Assembly: GCA_947375135.1 (NCBI GenBank)
Contig: CANCER010000007.1
Coordinates: 62,001 to 126,000 of the forward strand
Direction of reading: 5' to 3'
Source of the DNA: Comamonadaceae bacterium
Lineage (GTDB): Bacteria > Pseudomonadota > Gammaproteobacteria > Burkholderiales > Burkholderiaceae_C
DNA: 64,000 nucleotides
Positions within the stretch are counted from its first letter, which is position 1; each line of letters begins with the position of its first letter. The position numbers and the translations under genes are program-made. Shown in pieces: positions 33,492-42,299 of the stretch. The notes under the pieces were generated by a model that saw only the letters and a list, made by a program, of their open reading frames with translations, did not search any database and was not told the origin of the DNA.

Positions 33492-34588
33492 GGCGTCGAG
33501 TCCAGGATTTGACGGGTTAAAGAGTCGACCAGCGCCGGGGCACACAGGTAGCCATGCCGGTACAAGCCGTTGATATGCCAGATGCCGTCCTGCTGCATGC
33601 AAGCGGGCTGGTCGTTGTCCAGTGCCGGGCGCAGCGCGCTCAACAGGCTTAGCACCCGCGCTTCGCCAAAGGCCGGGTGCAGGCTGTAGAGGGCACTGCC
33701 GAGTTCCAGCATGGAACGCAGGGTGACGGGGCCGGTGTCCTCGGACTCCAGTTCCGTCGCGCCGACCACAAACAGATGGTCGGGGCGCGGCACCACATAA
33801 AGCTGGTAGCGCGGATGCATCAAGCGCACCGGGCGCTGCAACACCACGCCCTTGCACTCCACCCGCAAGACCTCGCCGCGTACGCCCCGCAAGCCGGACA
33901 GCAGCGGCTTGCTGCCGGCGCCGCGGGCATCCACCACGATGTCCACCGGGATGCTGAATTCCTCGCCAGCGTGCTCTCCTGCCATGCGCCTGGCGCGCAG
34001 GCAGCGGGGCTCCAGTGCCTGTACCGCCACACCGCTGTGCCACACCGCCCCCAGGCGGGCGAGCTCCCGTGCCAGCGCCGCCATCCACTGGTCGTTGGCC
34101 ACCTGCCCTTCGCCCTGCAGGTACAGGCCCTGCGCAAAGCGCCCGGCCAGCGCGGGCTCCAGCGTGGCCAGCGCAGCGGTGTCCAGACGCTGCACCTGCG
34201 ACTGGTAGGCCGGGGGCAGCTTGTGCTGCAGCAGGCGCGTGAAATGCGCCAGCGAACTCTGGTCCGGCGCGTGGGCGACCACCAGCGAGCCCTGTTGCCG
34301 GAAATACACCGGCGGTGTATCCGCTGCCGGATCGGCCGCGTGCAGCTCGTCTATCCATTGCGGCCACAAGGCCATGGAGCGTTGCCCCAGCGCAAACACC
34401 ACTGCATCGGATACGGCCAACTCGGCCAGCGGCGAGAGCATGGCCGCAGCCGCCATGGACGCGGTGTCCAGCGCATCGCGCTGGCGCATATCCAGCAGGG
34501 TGACGCGGCAGCCCGCGCGCAGCAGGCGCCAGGCCAGCATGCGACCGGCCAGACCGGCGCCGGCAATGCCTATATGCAGGCTGCGCAT
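33488..34588 (-). CDS. thiO: FAD-dependent glycine oxidase ThiO
   Basis: The 366-aa flavoprotein starts with a Rossmann FAD motif (HIGIAGAGLAGRMLAWRLL) and has the DAO-family 'VVDARGAGSKPLL' and late 'GLYRHGYLCAPALVDSL' segments. ThiO oxidises glycine to the iminoacetate (dehydroglycine) used by ThiG in aerobes, replacing the ThiH radical enzyme. It is the first gene after the TPP riboswitch and overlaps thiS by 4 bases. Confidence 0.92.
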   Translation of the reverse strand: MRSLHIGIAGAGLAGRMLAWRLLRAGCRVTLLDMRQRDALDTASMAAAAMLSPLAELAVSDAVVFALGQRSMALWPQWIDELHAADPAADTPPVYFRQQGSLVVAHAPDQSSLAHFTRLLQHKLPPAYQSQVQRLDTAALATLEPALAGRFAQGLYLQGEGQVANDQWMAALARELARLGAVWHSGVAVQALEPRCLRARRMAGEHAGEEFSIPVDIVVDARGAGSKPLLSGLRGVRGEVLRVECKGVVLQRPVRLMHPRYQLYVVPRPDHLFVVGATELESEDTGPVTLRSMLELGSALYSLHPAFGEARVLSLLSALRPALDNDQPACMQQDGIWHINGLYRHGYLCAPALVDSLTRQILDSTP

Positions 34589-34744
34589 GTCTGCCGTGCT
34601 CCGGGGACGGCCGTGCGGATGCGGCCCGAGGGGTTGCCGGCAGCTAAGGGTGTGGTCAAGTCGGTCTCCGGTTGAAGGTGGAGCCTGTCTGGGCTACCGG
34701 AGAGTGCTGGAGGGAAGGCCAGACGTGGACCGGTGCCAATGCGC

Positions 34745-34836
34745 GTTGTTCCCTCCGCGGGAATGGCCCCGATCAGGTTCAACGGGTTCCACGTGAGTGG
34801 TCTCAGCCTCGACTTACGTCTTTGGCGCCCCGACAA
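34745..34836 (-). promoter_or_regulatory. TPP riboswitch (THI element)
   Basis: On the minus strand the conserved blocks occur in order: GGGGCGCC, GGCTGAGA, ACCC-G-TTGAACCTGATC and CGGAGGGAA. These are the P1-P5 core residues of the thiamine pyrophosphate aptamer. About 155 bases separate it from the thiO start, room for an expression platform that either terminates transcription or hides the ribosome site. It predicts repression of thiOSGE by TPP. Confidence 0.95.
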
Positions 34837-35038
34837 GCCTGGGCAGTGTATGCGAAAGTTTCCGGCGTGGCGCAATACCGAATGTCTCGCACCACCAAGC
34901 CCTTGCCCGGCCAACGGGCTGCCCGGCATGAGAGGCACATGGCTCGGTACCGGTGAGCGTCTAATGGCGACTGGGTTCGGACTGTGCGTTATCACCGATC
35001 CGGGACCTGTACCCCAATCCGATGAGGATATTGAAACC
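34837..35038. other. Divergent upstream region between thi operon and DUF4236 gene
   Basis: Together with the riboswitch leader this is a 450-base gene-free stretch (34589-35038). The thi promoter should lie just right of 34836 on the minus strand and the DUF4236 promoter on the plus strand. I see no confident -35/-10 pair and no other element except a GC-rich imperfect inverted repeat around 34897-34930. Confidence 0.3.
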
Positions 35039-35362
35039 ATGGCCTTTCGTTTTCGCAAAACCATCAAGCTCTTCCCCGGCGTGAAGATCAACCTGAGCAA
35101 GTCCGGCATCAGCACATCCATTGGCGTGCCGGGCGCTACGGTGAACATCGGCAAGCAGGGGACGCGTGCGACGGTGGGCCTGCCAGGAACGGGCGTTAGC
35201 TACAGCAAGAAGCTCTCAGGCCCGGCCGCAAAAACCATCCAAACGGGTCAGGCCTCCACCGTTGGCGCAACCGAAGGGGAGGGCGATGGCACTTGGTTCC
35301 TGTGGTGTATCGCCGCCGTTGCTGTGGGGATGGTCGCCTACGGGGTGTTTTGGGCGAAGTAG
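35039..35362 (+). CDS. DUF4236-domain protein with C-terminal membrane span
   Basis: This 107-aa protein starts MAFRFRKTIKLFPGVKINLSK and continues 'SGISTSIGVPGATVNIGKQGTRATVGLPGTGVSYSKK', the hallmark of DUF4236, a roughly 50-residue domain of unknown function often found at protein N-termini. A Gly/Thr-rich linker and one hydrophobic span (FLWCIAAVAVGMVAYGVFW) end the protein, so it is probably anchored in the inner membrane. No functional link with its neighbours is apparent. Confidence 0.8.
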   Translation: MAFRFRKTIKLFPGVKINLSKSGISTSIGVPGATVNIGKQGTRATVGLPGTGVSYSKKLSGPAAKTIQTGQASTVGATEGEGDGTWFLWCIAAVAVGMVAYGVFWAK

Positions 35363-35394
35363 GTATCACTGCGTAGCACCTGTGCCTGGATTGC

Positions 35395-35661
35395 TTGTGG
35401 AGTCGGCAGAGGGCGGGTGTGGCTGAGTTCATTGCGTCAAGCACGCCGGTAGCGGTGACGCGCCACGGTCAAACAATCGGGTACTTCATTCCTACCCATG
35501 GCCAGGCTGAGGCAGATGTAGCCTCGTTAAAGAAAGCGATCAAGTCCTTGGATCGCCTGCTCGCAGCCAAGAACGTCGATGTGGACGCCGTCGTTGCTGA
35601 TTTCAAAACGGCACGTAAGCGGGCGAACGCTCCCAAGAAGCCCACATCCTCGGTGGCATGA
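35395..35661 (+). CDS. Phd-like antitoxin, N-terminally altered
   Basis: From GTG 35395 the frame encodes about 88 residues in which 'FIASSTPVAVTRHGQTIGYFIPTHG' is typical of Phd/YefM-type antitoxins. The usual start of the family (a beta strand ahead of this segment) is not encoded; the first dozen residues are atypical, so the N-terminus looks lost or replaced. The remaining Lys-rich C-terminus ('ADFKTARKRANAPKKP') would be the toxin-binding tail. Its stop overlaps the toxin start (ATGA), the normal arrangement of a toxin-antitoxin operon. Confidence 0.55.
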   Translation: MWSRQRAGVAEFIASSTPVAVTRHGQTIGYFIPTHGQAEADVASLKKAIKSLDRLLAAKNVDVDAVVADFKTARKRANAPKKPTSSVA

Positions 35662-36020
35662 GTAACAGAGCGATCGTTCTGGATGCCCACATCCGGATCC
35701 CTGCGGTGCTAGGCAAGCGGGCGCTTGCGCTTATTTTTGACGATGCGGATGTGGTCCAATTTTTCGCGCCGGATGTAGCGTGCGCTGACGCCCGAAAATG
35801 TCTTTCTTCGCTATGGGAAAAAAGAGGCGTTCAAAGTGAGCCTGCGATGGCTGTTTTAGACGCTCTGGAATCCAGAGTACTGGACTTCCGACCGCGTGGA
35901 GCGTTACTTGGCGGGCTGATGCCCGTCAGGCTGTTCCGATACGCGTCTACCGCAAACACCCTAGGGTTTGTCCTAATGACGAGACAAAATGTCATCGATT
36001 ACATTTCTTCCAGGCGCTAA
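35658..36020 (+). pseudogene. Truncated PIN-domain toxin
   Basis: The first 75 residues resemble a PIN-domain RNase toxin: 'IVLDAHIRIPAVLGKRALALIF' with the first catalytic Asp, then 'FFAPDVACADARKCL' and 'SEPAMAVLDALES'. After about residue 77 the sequence departs from the family. The downstream acidic cluster (the 'D-x-x-D/DTDFF'-like part) is missing, and the frame instead runs into the operator of the sugar island, ending at 36020. The toxin is therefore most likely inactive, cut by the event that brought in the sugar genes. Confidence 0.6.
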
Positions 36021-36061
36021 CGCGCTTTTGTTTTTCGGAAAAATGTAATCGATGACATTTT
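35986..36061. promoter_or_regulatory. Pair of inverted LacI-type operators ahead of the sugar operon
   Basis: Two 21-base sites, 35986-36006 and 36041-36061, are exact reverse complements of each other. Each has the near-palindromic core ATGTAATCGATGACAT with central CG, the usual form of a LacI-family operator. Centres are 55 bp apart, about five helical turns, which suits DNA looping by a tetramer or paired dimers. They lie 50-125 bases before the first sugar gene (36110), and a LacI repressor is encoded in the cluster at 42292. Confidence 0.8.
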
Positions 36062-36109
36062 GGTTGCGATGGTTATTTTTTTATGCAGAATCTTTCAAGG
36101 ACTACCGAC

Positions 36110-36937
36110 ATGGCAAAACACAAACTGGCGTACCAGACTAACTGCTGGGGCCCCATGGGGGGCGACGCCGTAGGGGTGACCTCCAACACCCGCCTCACTT
36201 ATCGCACGTTTGCAGACATAGAGTTGGCGGTTCGGGAAATTGGTGAGTTGGGGTATGACGGCATCGAAATGTTCGACGCGAACCTGATGGACTACGACGG
36301 CCGCTATGGTGATCTGCAGAAAGTGCTGGACGCATCCGGTGTGCAGATGATTTCGGTTTACAGCGGCGCCAATCTTATCTATCCCGACCTACTGCCTGAC
36401 GAACTGGCCAAGATTGAGCGCGTGGCAGCGGCGGCAGCCCAAGTTGGCACAGAGTTCCTGGTGCTCGGTGGTGGCGCTACCCGAGCTGCGGGTGTGCAGC
36501 CCGGTGACTATGAACTGCTGGCACGGGGTCTGGATCAGGTAAAAGCGGCTGCCAAGAAGCATGGACTAACAGCTCTGTACCACCCGCACCTGAGCACCAT
36601 GATCGAAACGCCAGAGCAGGTTCAAAAGATATTCAACATGACTGATATTGGCTTTTGCCCCGATACGGCACACCTGTGTGCCGGTGGAGCAAAGGTACCA
36701 GAACTGCTGCACAGCCTGAAGGAGCGAATTGCTTTCGTGCACCTCAAAGGCTGGCAGGCAAATCCATTCAAGTTCACCCCTCTGGATGAGGGCGACCTGA
36801 ATATTTCCGATGTACTCAAAGGACTGCAGGCCGACGGATACAAAGGATGGATAGCAACCGAGCTAGATGCTTGGCACGACCCGAAGGAAGGTGCACGCCG
36901 CAGCCTTGCGTTCTTGCGCAATCACTTCGTGGATTGA
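36110..36937 (+). CDS. Sugar phosphate isomerase/epimerase-like TIM barrel (first)
   Basis: ATG 36110 follows AAGGA by 9 bases; ATG 36083 is an alternative. The 275-aa protein is an AP-endonuclease-2/xylose-isomerase-like TIM barrel. Metal and substrate ligands are visible in 'GYDGIEMFDANL', 'ALYHPHLST', 'GFCPDTAHLCAGG', 'FVHLKGWQ' and 'WIATELDAW'. IolE dehydratases and keto-sugar lyases/hydratases share this fold. It is the first gene behind paired operators and co-directional with the importer genes, so it acts on the imported sugar or its keto derivative. Confidence 0.85.
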   Translation: MAKHKLAYQTNCWGPMGGDAVGVTSNTRLTYRTFADIELAVREIGELGYDGIEMFDANLMDYDGRYGDLQKVLDASGVQMISVYSGANLIYPDLLPDELAKIERVAAAAAQVGTEFLVLGGGATRAAGVQPGDYELLARGLDQVKAAAKKHGLTALYHPHLSTMIETPEQVQKIFNMTDIGFCPDTAHLCAGGAKVPELLHSLKERIAFVHLKGWQANPFKFTPLDEGDLNISDVLKGLQADGYKGWIATELDAWHDPKEGARRSLAFLRNHFVD

Positions 36938-37011
36938 TTGACTCGACGAAAACACCCACCACTTGCCACCCGGGGAGCAAAAGCACCCCACCTAAAAATA
37001 CGGAGACACCT

Positions 37012-38124
37012 ATGTTGAAATCCCTCAAAACCAAAGTTGCCGCTGCCATCTGCATCAGCTTCGCAAGCCTGGCACTGGCCGCAGACCCTGTTGCCGAACT
37101 GGCCAAGCTCAGCACCCAAGTGCTGAGCCTTGGGCCCAATGGCGAGAAACCCGAACCTGCATCCGTCGTGAAGCTGAGTGCCGCCGAACTCGACAAAATC
37201 AAAGGCATGAACGCAAGCGCCGCCATCGTGCTGCACTACAGTGGAAATGATTGGTCGCAGGCTCAGATCGCTGGACTGAAGGCGCAATTTGCAGCCATGA
37301 ACATCAAGGTGATCGCCACCACCGACGCTGGCTTCAAGCCGGAAAAGCAGGTGGCTGATCTGGAGACAGTGCTGGCCCAGAAGCCCAACATCATCATCTC
37401 CATTCCCGCCGATCCGGTGTCGACCGCATCTGCCTACGCCAAAGCTTCAGCCGCCGGCGTAAAGATGGTGTTCATGGACAACGTTCCAAAGGGCCTGAAG
37501 GCAGGCAAGGACTACGTTAGCGTGGTGTCGGCCGACAATTACGGCAATGGCGTAGCTGCAGCGCACCTGATGGCACAGTCGCTGAAGGGCGAGGGTGAAA
37601 TCGGCATCGTGTTTCACGCAGCTGACTTCTTTGTAACGCGTCAGCGCTATGACGCGTTTAAAAAGACAATCCAGGAAAACTACCCCAAGATCCACATCGC
37701 TGCTGAACAAGGCATTGGCGGCCCCGACTTCACAGGTGATGCGGAAAAGGCAGCGGGCGCCATGTTGACCAAAAACCGCAAGATCAAAGGCATCTGGGCT
37801 GTGTGGGATGTGCCTGCGGAAGGCGTGATGGCAGCAGCCCGAGCAGCAGGACGGGACGATTTGGTGGTCACCACCGTGGACTTGGGTCAAAACGTGGCCA
37901 TCTCCATAGCCAAAAATGGTTTCATCAAGGGATTGGGCGCGCAGCGGCCCTATGACCAGGGCGTCACCGAAGCGCTGCTCGCTGGCTATGGCCTTTTGGG
38001 GAAAGCCGCTCCTGCATACGTAGCTCTGCCTGCGTTGCCTGTCAATCGTGCCAATCTGCTCGATGCCTGGAAAACGGTCTACCACGCCGATGCACCGGCC
38101 ACCGTGAGAGACAGCCTGAAATAA
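37012..38124 (+). CDS. Periplasmic sugar-binding protein of an ABC importer (RbsB-like)
   Basis: The 370-aa protein has a signal peptide (MLKSLKTKVAAAICISFASLALA) and a type 1 periplasmic-binding fold: 'AAIVLHYSGNDWSQAQIAGLKAQFAAM', 'VLAQKPNIIISIPADP', 'SADNYGNGVAAAHLMAQSL', 'IWAVWDVPAEGVMAAARAAGRDDLVVTTVDLG'. This matches the ribose/xylitol-binding group. An insertion of about 40 residues between signal and fold is unusual. It should work with the ATPase at 39351 and permease at 40922. The ligand cannot be read from sequence. Confidence 0.88.
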   Translation: MLKSLKTKVAAAICISFASLALAADPVAELAKLSTQVLSLGPNGEKPEPASVVKLSAAELDKIKGMNASAAIVLHYSGNDWSQAQIAGLKAQFAAMNIKVIATTDAGFKPEKQVADLETVLAQKPNIIISIPADPVSTASAYAKASAAGVKMVFMDNVPKGLKAGKDYVSVVSADNYGNGVAAAHLMAQSLKGEGEIGIVFHAADFFVTRQRYDAFKKTIQENYPKIHIAAEQGIGGPDFTGDAEKAAGAMLTKNRKIKGIWAVWDVPAEGVMAAARAAGRDDLVVTTVDLGQNVAISIAKNGFIKGLGAQRPYDQGVTEALLAGYGLLGKAAPAYVALPALPVNRANLLDAWKTVYHADAPATVRDSLK

Positions 38125-38184
38125 CCCACCGAAAAAAAACTGCGCCAGCTGAACCCTGGCGCCCCCTGTACTGGAGTGACAAAG

Positions 38185-39354
38185 ATGACCAAGACTTACA
38201 ACATAGCCATGATTGGCGGCGGCTTTATGGGCAAAGCTCACGCAGCAGCCTATGCAGCGATGCCCATGTTTTTCTGGCCCGCGCCGGGTATTCCACACCG
38301 CAAGGTGTTGGTGGACTTAAACGCCGCATCTGCCGAAGAGGGGCGCCAGCGATTTGGTTTTGAAGAGGCTTCAACCGACTGGCGCGCCATCGTGGCTCGA
38401 CCTGATATTGACATAGTCGATATCGTTACGCCCAACGACAGCCATGCCGAAATCGCCATCGCTGCTGCAAAGGCCGGCAAGCACATCATCTGCGAAAAGC
38501 CCTTGGCACGTACTGTGGAAGAAGCCAAAGCAATGCTTGATGCCGTACAGGCCGCAAATGTCATTCACATGGTGGCCTTTAACTATCGACGCACCCCCGC
38601 CGTGGCGTTAGCGCGCAAGTACATCGAAGAGGGCCGTATCGGTCGGATCCTCAACTTCAGAGGCACCTACTTGCAGGACTGGAGTGCAGATCCCAACGGA
38701 CCCTTGTCCTGGCGTTTTAGCAAGAACATTGCAGGCTCCGGTGCCGTGGGAGACATTGGTACACACGTAGTTGATATGGCGCGCTATCTCGTGGGCGAAG
38801 TGGCTTCAGTGAATGCGATGACCCAAACCTACATCAAGACCCGTCCGCTACAAGCAGGTGGCGTGGACAAGCTTGGTGCGTCCGACAAGTCAGGCAATGG
38901 TCCCCGCGGCGTGGTGGATGTGGACGATGAGGTGCTAACCATGATGCGCTTCGAGAATGGCGCCATTGGCTCATTGGAAGCCACCCGCAACGCGTATGGA
39001 CGCAATAACTACCTGACATTCGAAATCCATGGCGACAAGGGCTCCATCCTTTTCAACTACGAACGTCGCGATGAGCTGCAAGTCATGTTTGCGGACGACC
39101 CGTCCGATGCGCGCGGCTTCCGCACCGTCTACACCGGGCCGGCACATCCCTATGGCGATGGCCTGTGGCCTATACCCGGACTTGGTATCGGCTATACCGA
39201 AACCAAGATCGTGGAGTGTCACGACTTCTTTAAGGCCGTTGCCACTGGCGTACAGCCTTCGCCAAATTTTGTCGATGGCTACATTACCGAATGCATTGCA
39301 GAAGCCATCCTGAAATCGGCTGAAACGGGCAACTGGACGGAGGTTCGCAAGTGA
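38185..39354 (+). CDS. Gfo/Idh/MocA-family sugar dehydrogenase (first)
   Basis: ATG 38185 follows TGGAG; 389 aa. The Rossmann motif 'IAMIGGGFMGKAHA' binds NAD(P), and 'IICEKPLA' carries the catalytic-region EKP of the family. The C-terminal half contains 'GAVGDIGTHVVDMARYLVG' with the conserved D-x-x-x-H pair. The length and 'YLQDWSADPNGPLSWRF' segment resemble myo-inositol- or levoglucosan-dehydrogenase-like enzymes that oxidise a sugar ring hydroxyl. Its stop overlaps the start of the ABC ATPase gene. Confidence 0.88.
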   Translation: MTKTYNIAMIGGGFMGKAHAAAYAAMPMFFWPAPGIPHRKVLVDLNAASAEEGRQRFGFEEASTDWRAIVARPDIDIVDIVTPNDSHAEIAIAAAKAGKHIICEKPLARTVEEAKAMLDAVQAANVIHMVAFNYRRTPAVALARKYIEEGRIGRILNFRGTYLQDWSADPNGPLSWRFSKNIAGSGAVGDIGTHVVDMARYLVGEVASVNAMTQTYIKTRPLQAGGVDKLGASDKSGNGPRGVVDVDDEVLTMMRFENGAIGSLEATRNAYGRNNYLTFEIHGDKGSILFNYERRDELQVMFADDPSDARGFRTVYTGPAHPYGDGLWPIPGLGIGYTETKIVECHDFFKAVATGVQPSPNFVDGYITECIAEAILKSAETGNWTEVRK

Positions 39355-40925
39355 CGGTTTCCGCCTTGCAATCGATTGCGGTGCGAATGACCGCGGTCTC
39401 CAAAACCTTTGGCGCGAACCGCGCTCTGGACAAGGTCGATCTGGACATCCGCGCAGGGGAAGTACACGCGTTGCTGGGCGGGAACGGTGCCGGAAAGTCC
39501 ACCATTCTGAAGATTCTGAATGGCGTGCATGTGCCGGACGGCGGAAGCATTGATGTGGGTGGTGTGCCTCTCACAGAACACTCGCCGGATGCGTCAAGGC
39601 GAGCTGGTATCACCATGATCTTCCAGGAGATGAGCCTCATCCCAACGCTGAGCGTGGCACAAAACATTTTCCTGACGCACGAAATGCGGGACGGCATGGG
39701 CCTGATTGACGACGCAGCAGCGGAGAAGCAAGCGCGTGAACTGTTTATGGAACTTGGGGTGGACATTGATCCCAGGAGCTTGGTGGAGGACCTGAGCGCG
39801 GGACAGCAACAACTCACAGAAATTGTGAAAGCCACTTCCCGCAAAGCCAAAGTGTTGATCCTTGACGAGCCCAGCACAGCCCTATCGAACAACGATGTGG
39901 AGCATCTATTCGCATTCATCAAAAGGTTGAAATCCCAAGGGGTGGCGATTGTGTACGTGTCCCACCGGATGGACGAAATCTTTCGTATCGCGGACGTCAT
40001 CACCATCCTGCGTGACGGCAGGCGCGTGGTTACGGGTCCGGCAAGGGAATTCACCATGCACTCGGTCGTCGAGCATATCGTGGGCAAGGGCTCCAGCCAG
40101 GCCAGTGGCTTTCACGGCTTGGAACGGCAGCTCCACCAGCGCGCTGACGCACTGGTGGAGCTGCGCAATGTGTGCGGTGCCCGCAAACCGCGCAATATCA
40201 ACCTTACGCTGTATCGCGGTGAGGTGGTGGGCGTAGCAGGCTTGCTTGGCAGTGGACGCAGCGCATTGGTGCGCGTTATCTGCGGCATTGACCCGATTGT
40301 TTCGGGAGAAATGCGCATAGCGGGCCAAATCGTAAAAATACGCAGCCCCCGCGATGCGATTGCGAACAAGATCGCACTGATCCCTGAAGATCGTCGCCGC
40401 CAAGGCTTTGTCGCTGATCACAGCATTGCCGACAACATATGCCTGCCCGTGCTCGAAAAATTCAGCCGGTTCTCTTGGATCAAGGCCGACAGTGCACGGC
40501 AGTTGGCTGATGAACTGATCAAACGTCTGCGCGTCAAAACCGAGTCTGCCCAAAACGCCATCAGCACACTGTCGGGGGGGAACGCGCAAAAGGTGGTGAT
40601 CGCCAAATGGCTGGCCACCGAACCCGAACTGCTGGTACTGGATGAGCCAACTGCCGGCATCGACATTGGCAGCAAGGCCGAAATTGTCACACTGATTCGT
40701 GACCTGGCGCGACAGGGCAAGGCGGTGCTGATTGTTGCATCCGAACTGGCCGAACTACTCGTTGCTAGTGACCGCATCCTAGTCATGTCCGATGGCGTGC
40801 TGGTGCAGGACATGCATCGCACCGCCTTGGACGCAGGTGCAGAACACATTGAAGACCCCACAGACCGGCTACAAGTAGCCGAGCAAGCACTCCAATTGGC
40901 CATTCAGGCCCGAGCCACCCCATGA
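39351..40925 (+). CDS. Sugar ABC importer ATPase with two nucleotide-binding domains (RbsA/XylG-like)
   Basis: GTG 39351 overlaps the previous stop (GTGA). The 524-aa protein has two ABC domains. The first has 'GGNGAGKST', 'LSAGQQQLTEIVKA' and 'LILDEPSTALS'. The second has the degenerate P-loop 'GLLGSGRSALV', 'LSGGNAQKVVIAKWL' and 'LVLDEPTAGIDIGSK'. This is the CUT2-class arrangement used by ribose, xylose and galactose importers. It pairs with the single permease that follows. Confidence 0.94.
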   Translation: MTVSALQSIAVRMTAVSKTFGANRALDKVDLDIRAGEVHALLGGNGAGKSTILKILNGVHVPDGGSIDVGGVPLTEHSPDASRRAGITMIFQEMSLIPTLSVAQNIFLTHEMRDGMGLIDDAAAEKQARELFMELGVDIDPRSLVEDLSAGQQQLTEIVKATSRKAKVLILDEPSTALSNNDVEHLFAFIKRLKSQGVAIVYVSHRMDEIFRIADVITILRDGRRVVTGPAREFTMHSVVEHIVGKGSSQASGFHGLERQLHQRADALVELRNVCGARKPRNINLTLYRGEVVGVAGLLGSGRSALVRVICGIDPIVSGEMRIAGQIVKIRSPRDAIANKIALIPEDRRRQGFVADHSIADNICLPVLEKFSRFSWIKADSARQLADELIKRLRVKTESAQNAISTLSGGNAQKVVIAKWLATEPELLVLDEPTAGIDIGSKAEIVTLIRDLARQGKAVLIVASELAELLVASDRILVMSDGVLVQDMHRTALDAGAEHIEDPTDRLQVAEQALQLAIQARATP

Positions 40926-41908
40926 AAACCGCGATCACCAATGCAGCACCCGCTGCACAAAAAATGCCTTCGGTACTGAGTCACTTTGCCAAAAACTGGC
41001 GCCAGAACATCATTTATTTTGGCTTCTGCGCCATCTTCGTCATCTTTTCGCTGACGCTGAGTGACCAGGGCTTCCTGGATGTGAACAACCTACTCAACAT
41101 TGTGCGCCAAACTGCCATGATCGCCATCATGGCGACGGCCATGACTTTTGTGCTTTGTGCAGGTGAAATCGACCTGTCCGTTGGAGCAGTTGCCGGTCTT
41201 GTGTCTGTAACGACCGCTATGGCGATTTCCGCAGGTGGAGCTGCACTTGGAGTTGGCGTGGGTATCGCCACCGGGCTGGCGGTTGGTTTGGTGAACGCAT
41301 CCTTGACTACCCGCCTGGGCATTCCGTCTTTTCTCACGACACTGGCCATGATGGGTATTGCCAAAGGCGTTGCCATGTGGATCAGTGGCACCGGTGCAAT
41401 TCCCATATTGAACGATGGCTATGCCTGGATTTTTGGAGGAGGTAATTTAGGCCCTGTACCGGTCTTGATGGTGTGGATTGTTGTGGCTGGTTTCACGGGA
41501 CATATGGCCCTGCGCAAGACCACATTTGGACGCCGTGTGTTGGCCACTGGCGGCAACTCCACGGCAGCGCATTACACCGGTGTCGATACCAAGAACATAC
41601 GCACCAAAGTGCTGCTGGTATCCAGCATGGCAGCAGCCGTAGCTGGCATGCTGTATGCAGGGCGTCTGCAATCCGGCCGGTTCCAATTAGGTGAGGGCGA
41701 TGAGCTGTCAGTGATTGCCGCTGCCGTGTTGGGTGGCACCAGCCTGTTTGGAGGCAAGGGCACGGTCATAGGTTCCATCATGGGGGCGCTGATGATCGGT
41801 CTTATCAACAACGGATTGCTGCTCATGGGCCTGGAATTCAGCCAACAACTGATTGCACGAGGGGCCATCATCATCATTGCTGTGGCGATCAGCCAGGTCC
41901 GTAAGTAA
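40922..41908 (+). CDS. Sugar ABC importer permease (RbsC-like)
   Basis: The start overlaps the ATPase stop (ATGA). The 328-aa protein has 8-10 predicted spans and the CUT2 permease signature 'FVLCAGEIDLSVGAVAGLV', plus 'GRRVLATGGNSTAAHYTGVDTKNIR' and 'VIAAAVLGGTSLFGGKGTVIGS'. Only one permease is encoded, as expected for a homodimer. Confidence 0.94.
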   Translation: MKTAITNAAPAAQKMPSVLSHFAKNWRQNIIYFGFCAIFVIFSLTLSDQGFLDVNNLLNIVRQTAMIAIMATAMTFVLCAGEIDLSVGAVAGLVSVTTAMAISAGGAALGVGVGIATGLAVGLVNASLTTRLGIPSFLTTLAMMGIAKGVAMWISGTGAIPILNDGYAWIFGGGNLGPVPVLMVWIVVAGFTGHMALRKTTFGRRVLATGGNSTAAHYTGVDTKNIRTKVLLVSSMAAAVAGMLYAGRLQSGRFQLGEGDELSVIAAAVLGGTSLFGGKGTVIGSIMGALMIGLINNGLLLMGLEFSQQLIARGAIIIIAVAISQVRK

Positions 41909-41957
41909 GCACGATTCCAATCAAAGACCTGTTGCACCGACCCGAACAAGGAACACC

Positions 41958-42299
41958 ATGAACGACCATCTCCACCCCGGTTGCACCATCACCGGAACCA
42001 TTTATGGGCTCCCAGAAAAGCGCGAGGAACTGATATCACTGATGCGCTCCTTCGTGGCGCCCACCCGCGCCGAGATCGGATGCGTTGAATACCAATTCCA
42101 CGAATGCGCCGACGAGCCCAACACCTTCATGTTTTACGAAAACTGGATCAGTCAGGAGGCCTTGGATCTGCACCTTGGCATGCCCTACATTCGACCCATG
42201 TTCGAGCGTCACGCGGAGCTGTTGGCTGCACCACCGGTGCTAAAGCGCTATACCCATCTTGCGCCTTATCAGGCCTCCCGTGGAGCGCGTGATGAGTGA
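41958..42299 (+). CDS. ABM-domain protein (YgiN/quinol monooxygenase-like)
   Basis: ATG 41958 is preceded by AAGGAA. The 113-aa protein has the antibiotic-biosynthesis-monooxygenase fold: 'CTITGTIYGLPEKREELISLMRSFVAPTRAEIGCVEYQFHECADEPNTFMFYENW'. Small proteins of this family often accompany sugar catabolic operons as dimeric oxygenase- or epimerase-like helpers. It overlaps the LacI gene by 8 bases. The reaction is not predictable here. Confidence 0.82.
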   Translation: MNDHLHPGCTITGTIYGLPEKREELISLMRSFVAPTRAEIGCVEYQFHECADEPNTFMFYENWISQEALDLHLGMPYIRPMFERHAELLAAPPVLKRYTHLAPYQASRGARDE

